Part shown: in pieces, positions 25,518 to 35,118 of the stretch
How positions within the stretch are numbered: the first letter of the stretch is position 1
Layout of the letters: each line of letters opens with the position of its first letter
DNA from: Anaerococcus tetradius ATCC 35098
Lineage (GTDB): Bacteria > Bacillota > Clostridia > Tissierellales > Peptoniphilaceae
Direction of reading: 5' to 3'
Assembly (NCBI RefSeq): GCF_000159095.1
Contig: NZ_GG666295.1
Coordinates: forward strand, 60,210 to 124,209
DNA: 64,000 nucleotides
The notes under the pieces: model-generated
The model's input: the letters and a program-made list of their open reading frames with translations, nothing else
Told to the model about the DNA's origin: nothing
Databases searched by the model: none
Made by a program: the position numbers and the translations under genes

Positions 25518-26720
25518 ATGAAAAAAATAGGTTTATTGCCAAGGCTAATTATAGCCATCGTTTTAGGCATTATTCTTGGTCTTTTTGGACCAGCTGTTAT
25601 TGTTAGAATTCTTATAACCTTTAACGGTTTATTTGGTAACTTCCTAAACTTCGTTATTCCATTAATAATCATGGGCTTTGTAATCCCAGGAATAGCTGAT
25701 TTGGGAAGTGAAGCAGGAAAGACACTAGCTATTACAGCAGGTATTGCTTATTTGTCAACAATAACCTTTGGTACTGCTACATATTTCACAGGAAGTTTTG
25801 TACTACCAAACTTTATTAAACAAGGTGCAATCAACTTCAACCCTGAACAAAACACAGGTAAAGTTCTAGAACCATTCTTTACATCTCCAATGGATCCTAT
25901 ATTTAGTGTAACAACAGCACTTATTATGTCATTCATCCTAGGTGTAGGTATAGCTGCAGTTAAGGGAGATGTCCTTAAAAAAGCAGTTCATGAGTTCTCA
26001 GACATTATTACCAAGCTTATTTCAAACATAGTAATTCCTTTGTTGCCAATTCACATAGCTGGTATTTTTGCTAATATGGCTTATCAAGGAACAGTTGCTG
26101 AAGTATTAAAAGTATTCTCAAAAGTATTCTTAATGGTTATAATACTTCATTGGTTGACAATATTAATTCAATATTCTATTGCAAGCTCTGCTGGTGGCGG
26201 AAGTCCATTTAAGAAAATTAAAACAATCTTCCCAGCTTATATGACAGCTATAGGTACTCAATCATCTGCAGCTACAATCCCTGTAACTCTAAGACAAACC
26301 TACAAGATGGGTGTAAACAAGGGTATAGCAGACTTCGTTATTCCACTTTGTGCTACAATCCACCTTTCTGGATCAACTATTACACTAACTTCTTGCTCTA
26401 TGGCTATACTAATGCTTCAAGGAGCAGATGTTACCCTACATCATATGTTCCCATTCATCTTAATGCTTGGTGTAACAATGGTAGCAGCTCCTGGTGTTCC
26501 AGGTGGTGCAGTTATGGCAGCTTTAGGTATCTTGCAATCAATGCTTGGCTTTACTGAGCCTATGACAGCTTTGATTATTGCCCTATACGTTGCTCAAGAT
26601 TCTTTCGGAACAGCTTGCAATATCTCTGGTGATGCTGCAATAGCTTGTATAGTAAACAAGATTAATGGATTTAAATTAGATCCAGCTGCCAACGAAGAAT
26701 ATATAAAAGATTTAGCATAA
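25518..26720 (+). CDS. Dicarboxylate/amino-acid:cation symporter (DAACS), SstT-like
   Basis: A sodium-coupled membrane transporter of the GltP/SstT family, 400 aa, with about eight helices plus two re-entrant loops. The serine-rich TQSSAATIPVTLRQ loop and the later CATIHLSGSTI and FGTACNISGDAA segments form the substrate and sodium site of the family. The neighbouring PFOR and threonine dehydratase make serine/threonine import (SstT role) the most attractive reading; glutamate, aspartate or dicarboxylate transport remains possible. AGGAGG precedes the ATG. It has its own promoter and terminator, so it is not strictly in an operon with PFOR 1. Confidence 0.85.
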   Translation: MKKIGLLPRLIIAIVLGIILGLFGPAVIVRILITFNGLFGNFLNFVIPLIIMGFVIPGIADLGSEAGKTLAITAGIAYLSTITFGTATYFTGSFVLPNFIKQGAINFNPEQNTGKVLEPFFTSPMDPIFSVTTALIMSFILGVGIAAVKGDVLKKAVHEFSDIITKLISNIVIPLLPIHIAGIFANMAYQGTVAEVLKVFSKVFLMVIILHWLTILIQYSIASSAGGGSPFKKIKTIFPAYMTAIGTQSSAATIPVTLRQTYKMGVNKGIADFVIPLCATIHLSGSTITLTSCSMAILMLQGADVTLHHMFPFILMLGVTMVAAPGVPGGAVMAALGILQSMLGFTEPMTALIIALYVAQDSFGTACNISGDAAIACIVNKINGFKLDPAANEEYIKDLA

Positions 26721-26731
26721 TAACAAGTTAA

Positions 26732-26759
26732 AATAGAACTCTTTTTGAGTTCTATTTTT
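26732..26759 (+). terminator. Terminator after the symporter gene
   Basis: AATAGAACTC pairs perfectly with GAGTTCTATT across TTTTT, followed by T residues. Confidence 0.92.
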
Positions 26760-26821
26760 CCGCTCATATTATATTTTTTCACACATATTTAAAATAATTA
26801 TTACATATATAAGGAGAGTTT

Positions 26822-29800
26822 ATGACTATTAAAAGAAAAAAGAAGACAATGGATGGTAATACAGCAGCTGCTCATGTATCTTATGCATTTTCTGATGTTG
26901 CAGCTATTTATCCTATTACACCTTCTTCACCTATGCCAGAATTTATTGACAAATGGGCTGCTCAAGGCAGGAAAAACTTGTTTGGCAATGAAGTTTCAGT
27001 AACTGAAATGCAACATGAAGCTGGAGCAGCTGGTGCAGTCCATGGTTCTCTAGCAGCAGGCGCACTTACATCCACATATACAGCTAGCCAAGGCTTCTTG
27101 TTGATGATTCCTGATATGTTCAAAATAGCTGGAGAACGTTTACCAGCGGTATTTCACGTTGCTGCTCGTTCTATTTCTACTTGTTCTATCAATATGTATG
27201 GAGATCACCAAGACGTAATGGCTGGAAGACAAACAGGTTTTGCAATGCTTGCTTCTGGTTCAGTTCAAGAAATCATGGATATTTCTCCAGTAGCTCATCT
27301 TGCAGCAATCAAAGCTAGAATTCCTTTCGTTAACTTCTTTGATGGTTTTAGAACTAGCCATGAAATTCAAAAAATCGAGGTTTGGGATTATGATCAATTC
27401 GAAGATTTAGTAGATTATGAAGCTATAGATGCCTTCAAAAACGATTCTTTATCACCACATAGACCTACAATGAGGGGAGTTTTTGAAAAGGGAGGATATT
27501 TCCAAAGAACAGAAGCTCAAAATAAAGCCTATAATAGTTTACCAGGAATCGTTGAAGAATACATGAATAAAATTAATGAGAAACTTGGCACAAATTATTC
27601 TCTATTTAACTATGTTGGAGACCCAGAGGCAACAGATATAATCATTGCCATGGGATCAGGCACAGATACTATTAATCAAACTGTGGATAAATTAAACCAA
27701 GAGGGAAGAAAGCTAGGACTCGTTAAGGTTCATCTTTATAGACCATTCTCTGCTGAACACCTACTAAAGACAATTCCAGAAAGTGTAGAAAGAATAGCAG
27801 TTCTCGATAGAACAAAGGAAAAAGGAGCAGTCGGAGAACCTTTATATCTTGATGTTGTAGAAGTTTTTGCTAATTCAAATAGAAATCCAAAAATCATAGG
27901 TGGACGTTATGGTCTAGGACAAAAGGATACAAACCCTGCTCACTTCAAGGCTGTATTTGACAATCTAGCAAGCAAAAATCCTAAAAACCATTTTACAGTT
28001 GGAATTGATGACGATGTAACTCATACTTCCCTAGAAGTTGACAAATCTTTTGTAATCAACGATGGCAAAACTAACAGATGCATCTTCTGGGGTAATGGTG
28101 GAGATGGTACTGTTGGAGCAAACAAGAATGCTATTAAGATTATAGGTGATAATACTGATTTGTTTGCTCAAGGATATTTCGACTATGACGCCAAAAAAAG
28201 TAATGGTCTAACCCTATCTCACTTGCGTTTCTCACCAAACCCAATACATGCGGCATACCTAATAGATGAGGCAGATTTTGTGTCATGTTCACCACAAGCA
28301 TATGTTAAGCAATACGACTTGACAAAAAATCTTAAAGACGGTGGAATTTTCTTATTGAATACTATTTGGAATATGGACGAATTAGAAGAGCATATGCCAA
28401 ACAAAATGAAAAGAGATATAGCTAGTAGAAATATTCAATTCTATACAGTAAATGCTTCAAAAATTGCCATAGAAGTTGGTCTGGGTCATAGAACTAACAT
28501 GGTTATCCAAACTGCATTTTTCATACTTTCTAAGGTATTACCAATTGATGATGCTATTAAATATCTAAAAGATTCTATTCAAGCCTCTTATGGTATGAAG
28601 GGTCAAGATATAGTAGATATGAACAACAAGGCAGTTGATAGAACTAGAGAAGAGTTGGCTAAGGTAGAAATACCTGCTAGCTGGAAGAATCTAGAAGATG
28701 AAGTGCTAGAAGATAATTCAGATGAACCTGCATTCATAAGAAATATGGTTAGGCCAATAATCAATCTTCACGAAGATGACCTTCCAGTATCTAGTTACCT
28801 AGCCTATGATGATGGTCAATATATGGCGGCAACTAGCCAATACGAAAAGAGAGGCATAGCTTTATTCGTTCCAGAATGGAAAATTGACAATTGTATTCAA
28901 TGTAATCAATGTTCATTCGTTTGTCCACATGCTACAATAAGACCATTCCTCTTAGATGAAAAAGCTAAGGCTAATGCACCTACTGGCTTTGAAACGAAAA
29001 AAGCTATAGGCAGGGGTCTGGAGGGATATGAATTTAGAATCCAAGTATCTCCTTATGATTGTATGGGATGTGGCAACTGCGTTGATGTATGTCCTGCTCC
29101 TAAAAAAGCCCTTGAGATGAAAGCGATTGACGAGCAAATAGAAAAACAAGCTGATAATTGGCTCTATGCTCATGAAAAAGTAGGCTACAAAGATGATGAA
29201 ATTGCTGCAAATAATGTTAAGAATTCACAATTCTTGCAACCACTATTAGAATTTTCAGGTGCATGTGCAGGTTGTGGTGAAACACCTTATGCAAAACTAA
29301 TAACTCAATTATTTGGAGATCATCAAATGATTTCTAATGCAACAGGTTGTTCATCTATTTGGGGGTCATCAGTTCCATCTATGCCATATTGTACCAACAA
29401 GAAGGGAGAAGGCCCTGCATGGGCATCATCTCTATTTGAAGATGCAGCTGAGTATGGATATGGCATGCTTTTAGCTAATAAGGCTAATAGAGTTAGTCTA
29501 GAAAATCTAATGAAAAAATTCTTAGGTCTTCATCTAACAAGTCCATTAAATGATGCCTTTAATGAATGGTTGGAAAATAACCATGAATTTGAAGCTAGCA
29601 AAAAAGCTGCTATAAAAATAGAAGCTTTATTGGCAAATGAAATTGACAATGAAGAAGCTAAGAAAATTTTAGAAAGAATTAAGGCTCTCAAAGATTATCT
29701 AGTAAAGAAAAGTCAATGGATATTTGGTGGTGACGGTTGGGCCTATGATATCGGCTTCTCAGGAGTAGATCATGTATTAGCTAGCGGAGAAGATATCAAT

Positions 29801-30358
29801 GTCATAGTATTTGATACAGAAGTTTATTCTAATACTGGCGGTCAAAGTTCAAAGGCTACACCACTTGCAGCAGTAGCAAAATTTGCAGCATCTGGTAAGA
29901 AGGTTCGTAAGAAGGATTTAGGTCTAATGATGACAACATATGGTTATGTATATGTTGCCCAAGTTGCAATGGGAGCTAATCAAGCACAAACCCTAAAGGC
30001 AATAAAAGAAGCTGAAGCTTATCCAGGCCCATCAATTATAATAGCTTATGCTCCATGTATTAACCACGGCATAAAGGCAGGAATGGGTAAGACTCAAAGA
30101 AGAGAAAAAGAAGCGGTAGCATCTGGTTATTGGCATCTATGGAGATTCAATCCACTTCTAGCAAGAGATGGCAAGAATCCATTTGTTCTGGATTCAAAAG
30201 ATCCTGAAGAATCATTCCAAGAATTCCTCCAAGGAGAGGTACGTTACGCATCATTAAAGAAGGCTTTCCCAGAAAGTGCGGATCAACTTTATGCGGAAGC
30301 AGAACAAGCAGCAAAAGAAAGATTAGATTCTTATAAAAGAATGGCAAAAATTAAGTAA
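26822..30358 (+). CDS. nifJ: Pyruvate (2-oxoacid):ferredoxin oxidoreductase, copy 1
   Basis: A single-chain 2-oxoacid oxidoreductase that cleaves pyruvate with CoA to acetyl-CoA, CO2 and reduced ferredoxin. The 1178 aa hold, in order: the pyrimidine-binding domain beginning TMDGNTAAAHVSYAFSD and YPITPSSPMPE; a gamma-like domain; two 4Fe-4S clusters in CIQCNQCSFVCP and CMGCGNCVDVCP (about 690-760); CAGCGETPY; and the thiamine-diphosphate site GDGWAYDIG ... SNTGGQ. Threonine dehydratase begins 12 bases after the stop, so this copy may mainly oxidise 2-oxobutyrate from threonine, giving propionyl-CoA; that is inference. Its start has AAGGAGAG. A diverged paralogue lies at 50.2 kb. Confidence 0.95.
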   Translation: MTIKRKKKTMDGNTAAAHVSYAFSDVAAIYPITPSSPMPEFIDKWAAQGRKNLFGNEVSVTEMQHEAGAAGAVHGSLAAGALTSTYTASQGFLLMIPDMFKIAGERLPAVFHVAARSISTCSINMYGDHQDVMAGRQTGFAMLASGSVQEIMDISPVAHLAAIKARIPFVNFFDGFRTSHEIQKIEVWDYDQFEDLVDYEAIDAFKNDSLSPHRPTMRGVFEKGGYFQRTEAQNKAYNSLPGIVEEYMNKINEKLGTNYSLFNYVGDPEATDIIIAMGSGTDTINQTVDKLNQEGRKLGLVKVHLYRPFSAEHLLKTIPESVERIAVLDRTKEKGAVGEPLYLDVVEVFANSNRNPKIIGGRYGLGQKDTNPAHFKAVFDNLASKNPKNHFTVGIDDDVTHTSLEVDKSFVINDGKTNRCIFWGNGGDGTVGANKNAIKIIGDNTDLFAQGYFDYDAKKSNGLTLSHLRFSPNPIHAAYLIDEADFVSCSPQAYVKQYDLTKNLKDGGIFLLNTIWNMDELEEHMPNKMKRDIASRNIQFYTVNASKIAIEVGLGHRTNMVIQTAFFILSKVLPIDDAIKYLKDSIQASYGMKGQDIVDMNNKAVDRTREELAKVEIPASWKNLEDEVLEDNSDEPAFIRNMVRPIINLHEDDLPVSSYLAYDDGQYMAATSQYEKRGIALFVPEWKIDNCIQCNQCSFVCPHATIRPFLLDEKAKANAPTGFETKKAIGRGLEGYEFRIQVSPYDCMGCGNCVDVCPAPKKALEMKAIDEQIEKQADNWLYAHEKVGYKDDEIAANNVKNSQFLQPLLEFSGACAGCGETPYAKLITQLFGDHQMISNATGCSSIWGSSVPSMPYCTNKKGEGPAWASSLFEDAAEYGYGMLLANKANRVSLENLMKKFLGLHLTSPLNDAFNEWLENNHEFEASKKAAIKIEALLANEIDNEEAKKILERIKALKDYLVKKSQWIFGGDGWAYDIGFSGVDHVLASGEDINVIVFDTEVYSNTGGQSSKATPLAAVAKFAASGKKVRKKDLGLMMTTYGYVYVAQVAMGANQAQTLKAIKEAEAYPGPSIIIAYAPCINHGIKAGMGKTQRREKEAVASGYWHLWRFNPLLARDGKNPFVLDSKDPEESFQEFLQGEVRYASLKKAFPESADQLYAEAEQAAKERLDSYKRMAKIK

Positions 30359-30369
30359 AAGAGGTAGTT

Positions 30370-31578
30370 ATGACAGCAAATTTAGAAATGGTAAAAGAAG
30401 CAAGAAAAATTCTTGAAGGTAATATTGAAAAAACTCCAATTTATACAGCATCTAGAATGGGTGAAAACCTATATATAAAGATGGAAAATCTACAAAAGAC
30501 AGGTTCTTTTAAACTTAGAGGGGCCTTCAATAAAATAGCACATCTAACTGATGAACAAAAGAAAAAGGGTGTAATATCTTGCTCAGCAGGTAACCATGCT
30601 CAAGGTGTAGCCCTATCTGCAACAAGACAAGGTATCAAATCTTATATCTGTATCCCATCCATAGCTCCATTGTCAAAAATAGAAGCTACAAGAGGCTACG
30701 GTGGAGAAGTTATAATAGTCGATGGAACATTTGATGATGCACAAGCCAAGGCATATGAGTTACAAAAAGAAATGGATTTAACTTATGTAGCTCCTTTTGA
30801 TGATGAATATGTCCTATGTGGTCAAGGAACAATCGGTCTTGAAATTCTTGAACAACTACCAGATGTTAAATATATAGTAGTTCCAATCGGTGGCGGTGGA
30901 CTCATTTCAGGTATAGCCTTAGCTGTAAAATCCCTAAAACCAGATGTAAAAATTATAGGCGTAGAGCCAGAAAATGCAGCATCAATGCTTGCTTCTAGAA
31001 AAGCAGGTAAAATAGTTACCCTTGACTCAGCGAATACAATGGCTGATGGTATAGCTGTTAAAAAACCAGGCGTTTTGACCTTTGATTTATGCGAAAAATA
31101 TGTTGATGAAATAGTAACTGTATCAGAAGATGAAATAACAAATGCCATCCTAAGACTACTTGAAGAAAGTAAAGTAAGTGCTGAAGGTGCGGGAGCTTCT
31201 TCTGTAGCTGCAGTCTTATCTAAAAAATTTGATTTCTCAGATGGCAAAGTATGTGCTGTTCTTAGCGGTGGTAACATCAATGTCAACACAATCTCTCAAA
31301 TCATTAACCAAGGTCTATTTAAGACAGGAAGACTTGCAGAAATTACAACAACTATTTCTGATAAACCAGGCGAGTTAATTAGATTACTAACAATAATCAA
31401 AGACAAGGGAGCTAATATCAAAAACATCGACCAATTTAAGTCTGCAGAAACAGTTGGCTTTGACCATGCAGTTGTAAGAATTATAGCTGAAACTTATAAC
31501 AAAGACCACAGACGTGAATTATATCAAGCACTTGCTGACGCAGGCTATGAAGAAAGCCATGTTAGCAGAAATAAATAA
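30370..31578 (+). CDS. ilvA: Threonine ammonia-lyase (threonine dehydratase)
   Basis: A PLP enzyme converting L-threonine (and L-serine) to 2-oxobutyrate (pyruvate) and ammonia. PLP binds Lys48 in TGSFKLRGAF; the phosphate-binding loop is in VPIGGGGLISG, and SAGNHAQGVA is the other signature. At 402 aa there is a single C-terminal ACT domain (about 325-400, AEITTTISDKPGELIRLL), intermediate between the catabolic TdcB and biosynthetic IlvA forms. Being directly downstream of PFOR 1, with no isoleucine biosynthesis genes nearby, it is more likely catabolic. GAGG precedes the ATG. Confidence 0.93.
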   Translation: MTANLEMVKEARKILEGNIEKTPIYTASRMGENLYIKMENLQKTGSFKLRGAFNKIAHLTDEQKKKGVISCSAGNHAQGVALSATRQGIKSYICIPSIAPLSKIEATRGYGGEVIIVDGTFDDAQAKAYELQKEMDLTYVAPFDDEYVLCGQGTIGLEILEQLPDVKYIVVPIGGGGLISGIALAVKSLKPDVKIIGVEPENAASMLASRKAGKIVTLDSANTMADGIAVKKPGVLTFDLCEKYVDEIVTVSEDEITNAILRLLEESKVSAEGAGASSVAAVLSKKFDFSDGKVCAVLSGGNINVNTISQIINQGLFKTGRLAEITTTISDKPGELIRLLTIIKDKGANIKNIDQFKSAETVGFDHAVVRIIAETYNKDHRRELYQALADAGYEESHVSRNK

Positions 31579-31620
31579 AGCTAAAGTTTAATGCTAAAAA
31601 TATAAAAAAATAAAAGAGTT

Positions 31621-31659
31621 ATATATCAGGGTTATCTTATCGAACCCTGATATATTTTT
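31621..31659 (+). terminator. Terminator after PFOR 1-threonine dehydratase
   Basis: ATATATCAGGGTT pairs perfectly with AACCCTGATATAT across nine bases and is followed by TTTT. Confidence 0.93.
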
Positions 31660-31753
31660 GTCTTCTTTTATCTATAGTCACGAACATATATTTTAAGTCT
31701 TTTGATTTATATGGTAGAATATAATTAATTATTAGATTTCAGAAGGAGGATTT

Positions 31754-32638
31754 ATGTCGGATTTTATTATAAGTTCTGAATCTATAATGGATTTAACAAA
31801 CGAGTATGTAAAAGAACTTGGAGTTAGCTTTATTAAATCAAATTATGAACTTAATGGTAAAATATTTTTGGATGATTTTGGTAAAAGCTTAGATATGGAT
31901 AGCTTTTATAAGGATATGGAAAATGGCTCAAGTCCAAGCACTTCAGCTATCAATACTCAAGAATATATTAACTATTTTAAGCAAATGCTAGAAGAAGGAA
32001 AAGACATCTTACACGTTTGCCTTTCTTCGGGTTTATCTATTCAGTATTCATGTTTATTACAAGCAATAGACATTCTAAAAGAAGATTATCCTGAAAGAAA
32101 AATATATCCTATAGATTCAAAAATGGCATCTAGCGGTGTTGGTTTGTTAATTAAAAAACTTGTTGCCTACAAAAACGAGGGTCTAAGTATAGAAGAGCTT
32201 TATCAATGGGCTAAGGACAATTGTCTGCATGTAATTTGTTACACAAGCAATGAGAATCTTGAATACTTAGCTAGGGGTGGTAGGCTATCAAAAACAGCTG
32301 CTGGCATAGGAAAACATCTTCATATATGTCCTTTAATTCAGTTTGATGACACAGGTCATATGTTCGTTGGCCAGAAAATTAGGACTAAGAAAAAATTGAT
32401 AAATACCATGATAAAAAAGATGCAAGAAAATGCCTATGATGGCCTTGACTATGCTGATGATGTATTCGTAAACCACGCTAAAAATGAGGATTTAGCAATA
32501 GAAGTTAAAGATATGCTTTTGGATAATTTTAAAAATCTAAAAGAGGTCAAAATTTTTAATATAGGTCCAACTATAGGTAGCCATATTGGACCAGGAGCTA
32601 TAAGTATTTTCTTTTGGGGTAAGTCCAGGAAGGAATAA
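31754..32638 (+). CDS. DegV-family fatty-acid-binding protein (FakB-like)
   Basis: DegV proteins bind a long-chain fatty acid and, with the kinase FakA, make acyl-phosphate for phospholipid synthesis. The 294-aa product has the usual two-domain layout: DSTSDL-like start (SSESIMDL), PSTSAI near residue 58, LSSGLSIQYS near 93, YPIDSKMASSGVG, the YLARGGRLSKTAAGIG loop and a C-terminal IGPTIGSHIGPGAI. AGAAGGAGG precedes the ATG. It is monocistronic, while the matching FakA-type protein is encoded at 54.3 kb. Fatty-acid identity is not readable. Confidence 0.92.
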   Translation: MSDFIISSESIMDLTNEYVKELGVSFIKSNYELNGKIFLDDFGKSLDMDSFYKDMENGSSPSTSAINTQEYINYFKQMLEEGKDILHVCLSSGLSIQYSCLLQAIDILKEDYPERKIYPIDSKMASSGVGLLIKKLVAYKNEGLSIEELYQWAKDNCLHVICYTSNENLEYLARGGRLSKTAAGIGKHLHICPLIQFDDTGHMFVGQKIRTKKKLINTMIKKMQENAYDGLDYADDVFVNHAKNEDLAIEVKDMLLDNFKNLKEVKIFNIGPTIGSHIGPGAISIFFWGKSRKE

Positions 32639-32656
32639 ATTTAAGCTAGGCAAAGC

Positions 32657-32684
32657 TTGTCATATATAAAAGTTCTTGTATAAT
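32657..32684 (+). promoter_or_regulatory. Promoter of the alcohol dehydrogenase gene
   Basis: TTGTCA (32657-32662) and TATAAT (32679-32684) with a 16-base spacer and a TG one base before the -10. Confidence 0.7.
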
Positions 32685-32725
32685 CATTATACATTGATAA
32701 ATAATAAATTAACAAGGAGTAAATT

Positions 32726-33880
32726 ATGACTTACACAAGATTTTCAGTTCCTAACACAATTATTCATGGCGAGGATGCCCTAGAGTATCTTTCAACTATC
32801 AAGGGAAAAAGAGCGGTTCTAGTTACTGGAGGATCATCAATGAAAAAATTTGGATTTTTGGATGAAGCCAAAGCTCAACTAGAAAAAGCTGGTATCCAAG
32901 TGGAAATAATTGATGGAGTTGAACCAGATCCTTCTGTTAAAACTTGCCTAGCAGGTGGAAAGAGAATGGAAGAGTTTAATCCTGACTGGATAATAGCTAT
33001 AGGTGGTGGCTCTGCTATGGATGCAGCTAAGGCTATGTGGGTATTTTATGAATATCCAGGCTATGATTTTACAAAGCTTGCTCAATTCGACAACCCACCA
33101 TTAAAGAATAAGGCAAGATTAATCTGTATTCCATCAACATCTGGTACAGCATCTGAGATAACTGCATTTTCTGTTATTACAGATACTGAAAACGAAATTA
33201 AGTACCCACTAGTCCATCCTGATTTTGTTCCAGATGTAGCTATTTTGGATACAAGAATACCAGCAAAGATGCCATGTCGTATTACAGCAGCAACAGGTAT
33301 GGATGTAATGACCCACGCTGTTGAAGCTTTTGTATCTACTAGTGCTGATGATTTCACAGATCCATATGCTATAAGAGCAATTGAACTAGTATTTGCTTAT
33401 CTAAAAAGAGCCTATGATAAGGCTGACGATATGCTAGCACGTGAAAAAATGCACACAGCCTCAACTATAGCTGGTATGGCCTTTACCAATGCTTCACTTG
33501 GTATAGTTCACTCAATGGCCCACAAAATTGGCGGTATCTTCCATCTTACTCATGGAGAAGCAAATGCAATAATGCTTCCTTACATTATCGATTATAATAG
33601 AAAAGAAACTGATAAGTACGACAAAATTGAGGAAATTTTAGGAATTGATGACCTTGCAGAAGAGATTAGAAAACTCAACAAAGAAGTTGGAATTTCAGCT
33701 AATATTAAGGATGGTAAGAATACAATAATTAGTGAGGAAGCCTTCCTAGCCCACATAGACTTAATGAGCGAGAATGCCTTTAAGGATGCTTGTACCTTAA
33801 CCAATCCTAGAAAAACTTCAGCTGATGACATTAAAAAACTTTATAAGGCAAGCTACTACGGAGAAAAAGTAGATTTCTAG
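32726..33880 (+). CDS. Iron-containing alcohol dehydrogenase
   Basis: A group III (iron-activated) NAD(P)H alcohol dehydrogenase, 384 aa, reducing aldehydes to alcohols or the reverse. The nucleotide site GGGSAMDAAKAM, the metal-site TGMDVMTHAVEAF (Asp and His) and VHSMAHKIGGIFHLTHGEANA (histidine ligands) are all present. The C-terminus has TNPRKTSADDIKKLY, typical of the butanol-dehydrogenase-like group. It has its own promoter and terminator. It could remove reducing power formed in fermentation; the natural substrate is unclear. Confidence 0.92.
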   Translation: MTYTRFSVPNTIIHGEDALEYLSTIKGKRAVLVTGGSSMKKFGFLDEAKAQLEKAGIQVEIIDGVEPDPSVKTCLAGGKRMEEFNPDWIIAIGGGSAMDAAKAMWVFYEYPGYDFTKLAQFDNPPLKNKARLICIPSTSGTASEITAFSVITDTENEIKYPLVHPDFVPDVAILDTRIPAKMPCRITAATGMDVMTHAVEAFVSTSADDFTDPYAIRAIELVFAYLKRAYDKADDMLAREKMHTASTIAGMAFTNASLGIVHSMAHKIGGIFHLTHGEANAIMLPYIIDYNRKETDKYDKIEEILGIDDLAEEIRKLNKEVGISANIKDGKNTIISEEAFLAHIDLMSENAFKDACTLTNPRKTSADDIKKLYKASYYGEKVDF

Positions 33881-33890
33881 AATTGCATGA

Positions 33891-33913
33891 CCCTGGCGAG
33901 GCCGGGGTTTTTT
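33891..33913 (+). terminator. Terminator after the alcohol dehydrogenase gene
   Basis: CCCTGGC pairs with GCCGGGG across GAG (one T-G wobble) and is followed by TTTTTT; notably GC-rich for this genome. Confidence 0.9.
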
Positions 33914-33942
33914 ATTTAAAAATATTGTATAAGGAGGATTTC

Positions 33943-35118
33943 ATGAATTTTTTTGAGAAGTCTAAAGAGATAAAGGATTACATGATTGATATTAGAAGGA
34001 GAATCCACGAGTATCCAGAGCTAGGATTTGATTTAGAAAATACTACAAGTATTGTTAAAGAAGAATTGGATAAGCTTGGTGTATCCTTCACTTCACCAAT
34101 TGAAAATTCTGTCCTCGCAAGCCTTGGTAAGGGTGATAAGACAATATTGCTTAGGGCAGATATGGATGCTCTTGCAATAGTGGAGGAAAATAATTTAGCT
34201 TTTAAATCTAAAAACACTTGCGGTCATATGTGTGGTCATGATTTTCACACTGCCATGCTTTTAGGCACTATTAAGATATTAAAAGATATGGAAGAAGATC
34301 TGGGTGGGGTTGTTAAATTTATCTTCCAGCCTGCCGAGGAAATTCTAAAAGGGTCAGAAAAGATGATTGATGCTGGAATCTTAGAAAATCCAAAAGTAGA
34401 TAAGGCAATGATGGTTCATATGGATACAACAAGAAAAGTGGGTATCTATATTAAGGAAGGAGCCATGGCTACTTCTAATAATAATTTTAGAATAGAGGTT
34501 AAGGGTTATTCTTGCCATGGGGCTATGCCTGAAAAAGGAATTGATGCAAGTTTTATTGCTTGCCAAATCGTCAATGCCTTACAAGTTCTTGTATCAAGGG
34601 AGCTTTCTTTTACTAAGGGAGCAGTTCTTACAACTGGTCATATACAAGGAGGTAATGCTCCTAATATAATTCCTGATAAGGCCATCATTGAGGGAACTAC
34701 AAGGACTTACTATGAGGAAAGCAAAAAGCATATCCAAGAAAGAATTCCAGAAATAGCTAAATATATAGCAAAAGCCTACAGGGCAGATGCTGATTTTGAG
34801 ATTTTATCTGATGTCCCTGCTATCATTAATGACAAGGATTTCTATGATGAAGCTATAAAAGTTTTAAGAAGAATGGAAATAGATAATAAAGATTTTTCTT
34901 TGTTTGATAAGTGCGAAGCTGTTACTGCCAGTGATGATTTTGCAAATATAGCAAAGAAAGTCCCTTCCTTAATGCTTATGGTAGGATGTATGCCTGATAA
35001 GGGTGAGGCTTACCCACTCCATAATGGTAAGGCTATTTTTAACGAGGATGCAATTGTTTATGGGCCAAGTGCAATGGCAAGTATCGCCTATGATTATTTG
35101 AAAGGAGAAAAGAAATGA
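33943..35118 (+). CDS. M20-family amidohydrolase/peptidase
   Basis: A metallo-hydrolase of the M20D group (hippurate/indole-acetyl-amino-acid hydrolase-like) that cleaves N-acyl amino acids or small peptides. At 391 aa it starts at the ATG at 33943 with AAGGAGG upstream; an upstream start at 33883 would run through the preceding terminator and is rejected. Motifs: RRRIHEYPELGFD, LLRADMDAL, CGHMCGHDFHTAML (metal-binding Cys/His/Asp), QPAEE, and C-terminal YPLHNGKAIF. The stop overlaps the next start by four bases. Confidence 0.9.
   Translation: MNFFEKSKEIKDYMIDIRRRIHEYPELGFDLENTTSIVKEELDKLGVSFTSPIENSVLASLGKGDKTILLRADMDALAIVEENNLAFKSKNTCGHMCGHDFHTAMLLGTIKILKDMEEDLGGVVKFIFQPAEEILKGSEKMIDAGILENPKVDKAMMVHMDTTRKVGIYIKEGAMATSNNNFRIEVKGYSCHGAMPEKGIDASFIACQIVNALQVLVSRELSFTKGAVLTTGHIQGGNAPNIIPDKAIIEGTTRTYYEESKKHIQERIPEIAKYIAKAYRADADFEILSDVPAIINDKDFYDEAIKVLRRMEIDNKDFSLFDKCEAVTASDDFANIAKKVPSLMLMVGCMPDKGEAYPLHNGKAIFNEDAIVYGPSAMASIAYDYLKGEKK

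Noticed and set aside
30822-31289. Minus-strand ORF of 155 codons inside the threonine dehydratase gene
   Set aside because: A shadow of the well-supported plus-strand gene; no family resemblance or ribosome site.
33883-33942. Extended start for the M20 amidohydrolase
   Set aside because: It would translate through the GC-rich terminator; the ATG at 33943 has AAGGAGG.
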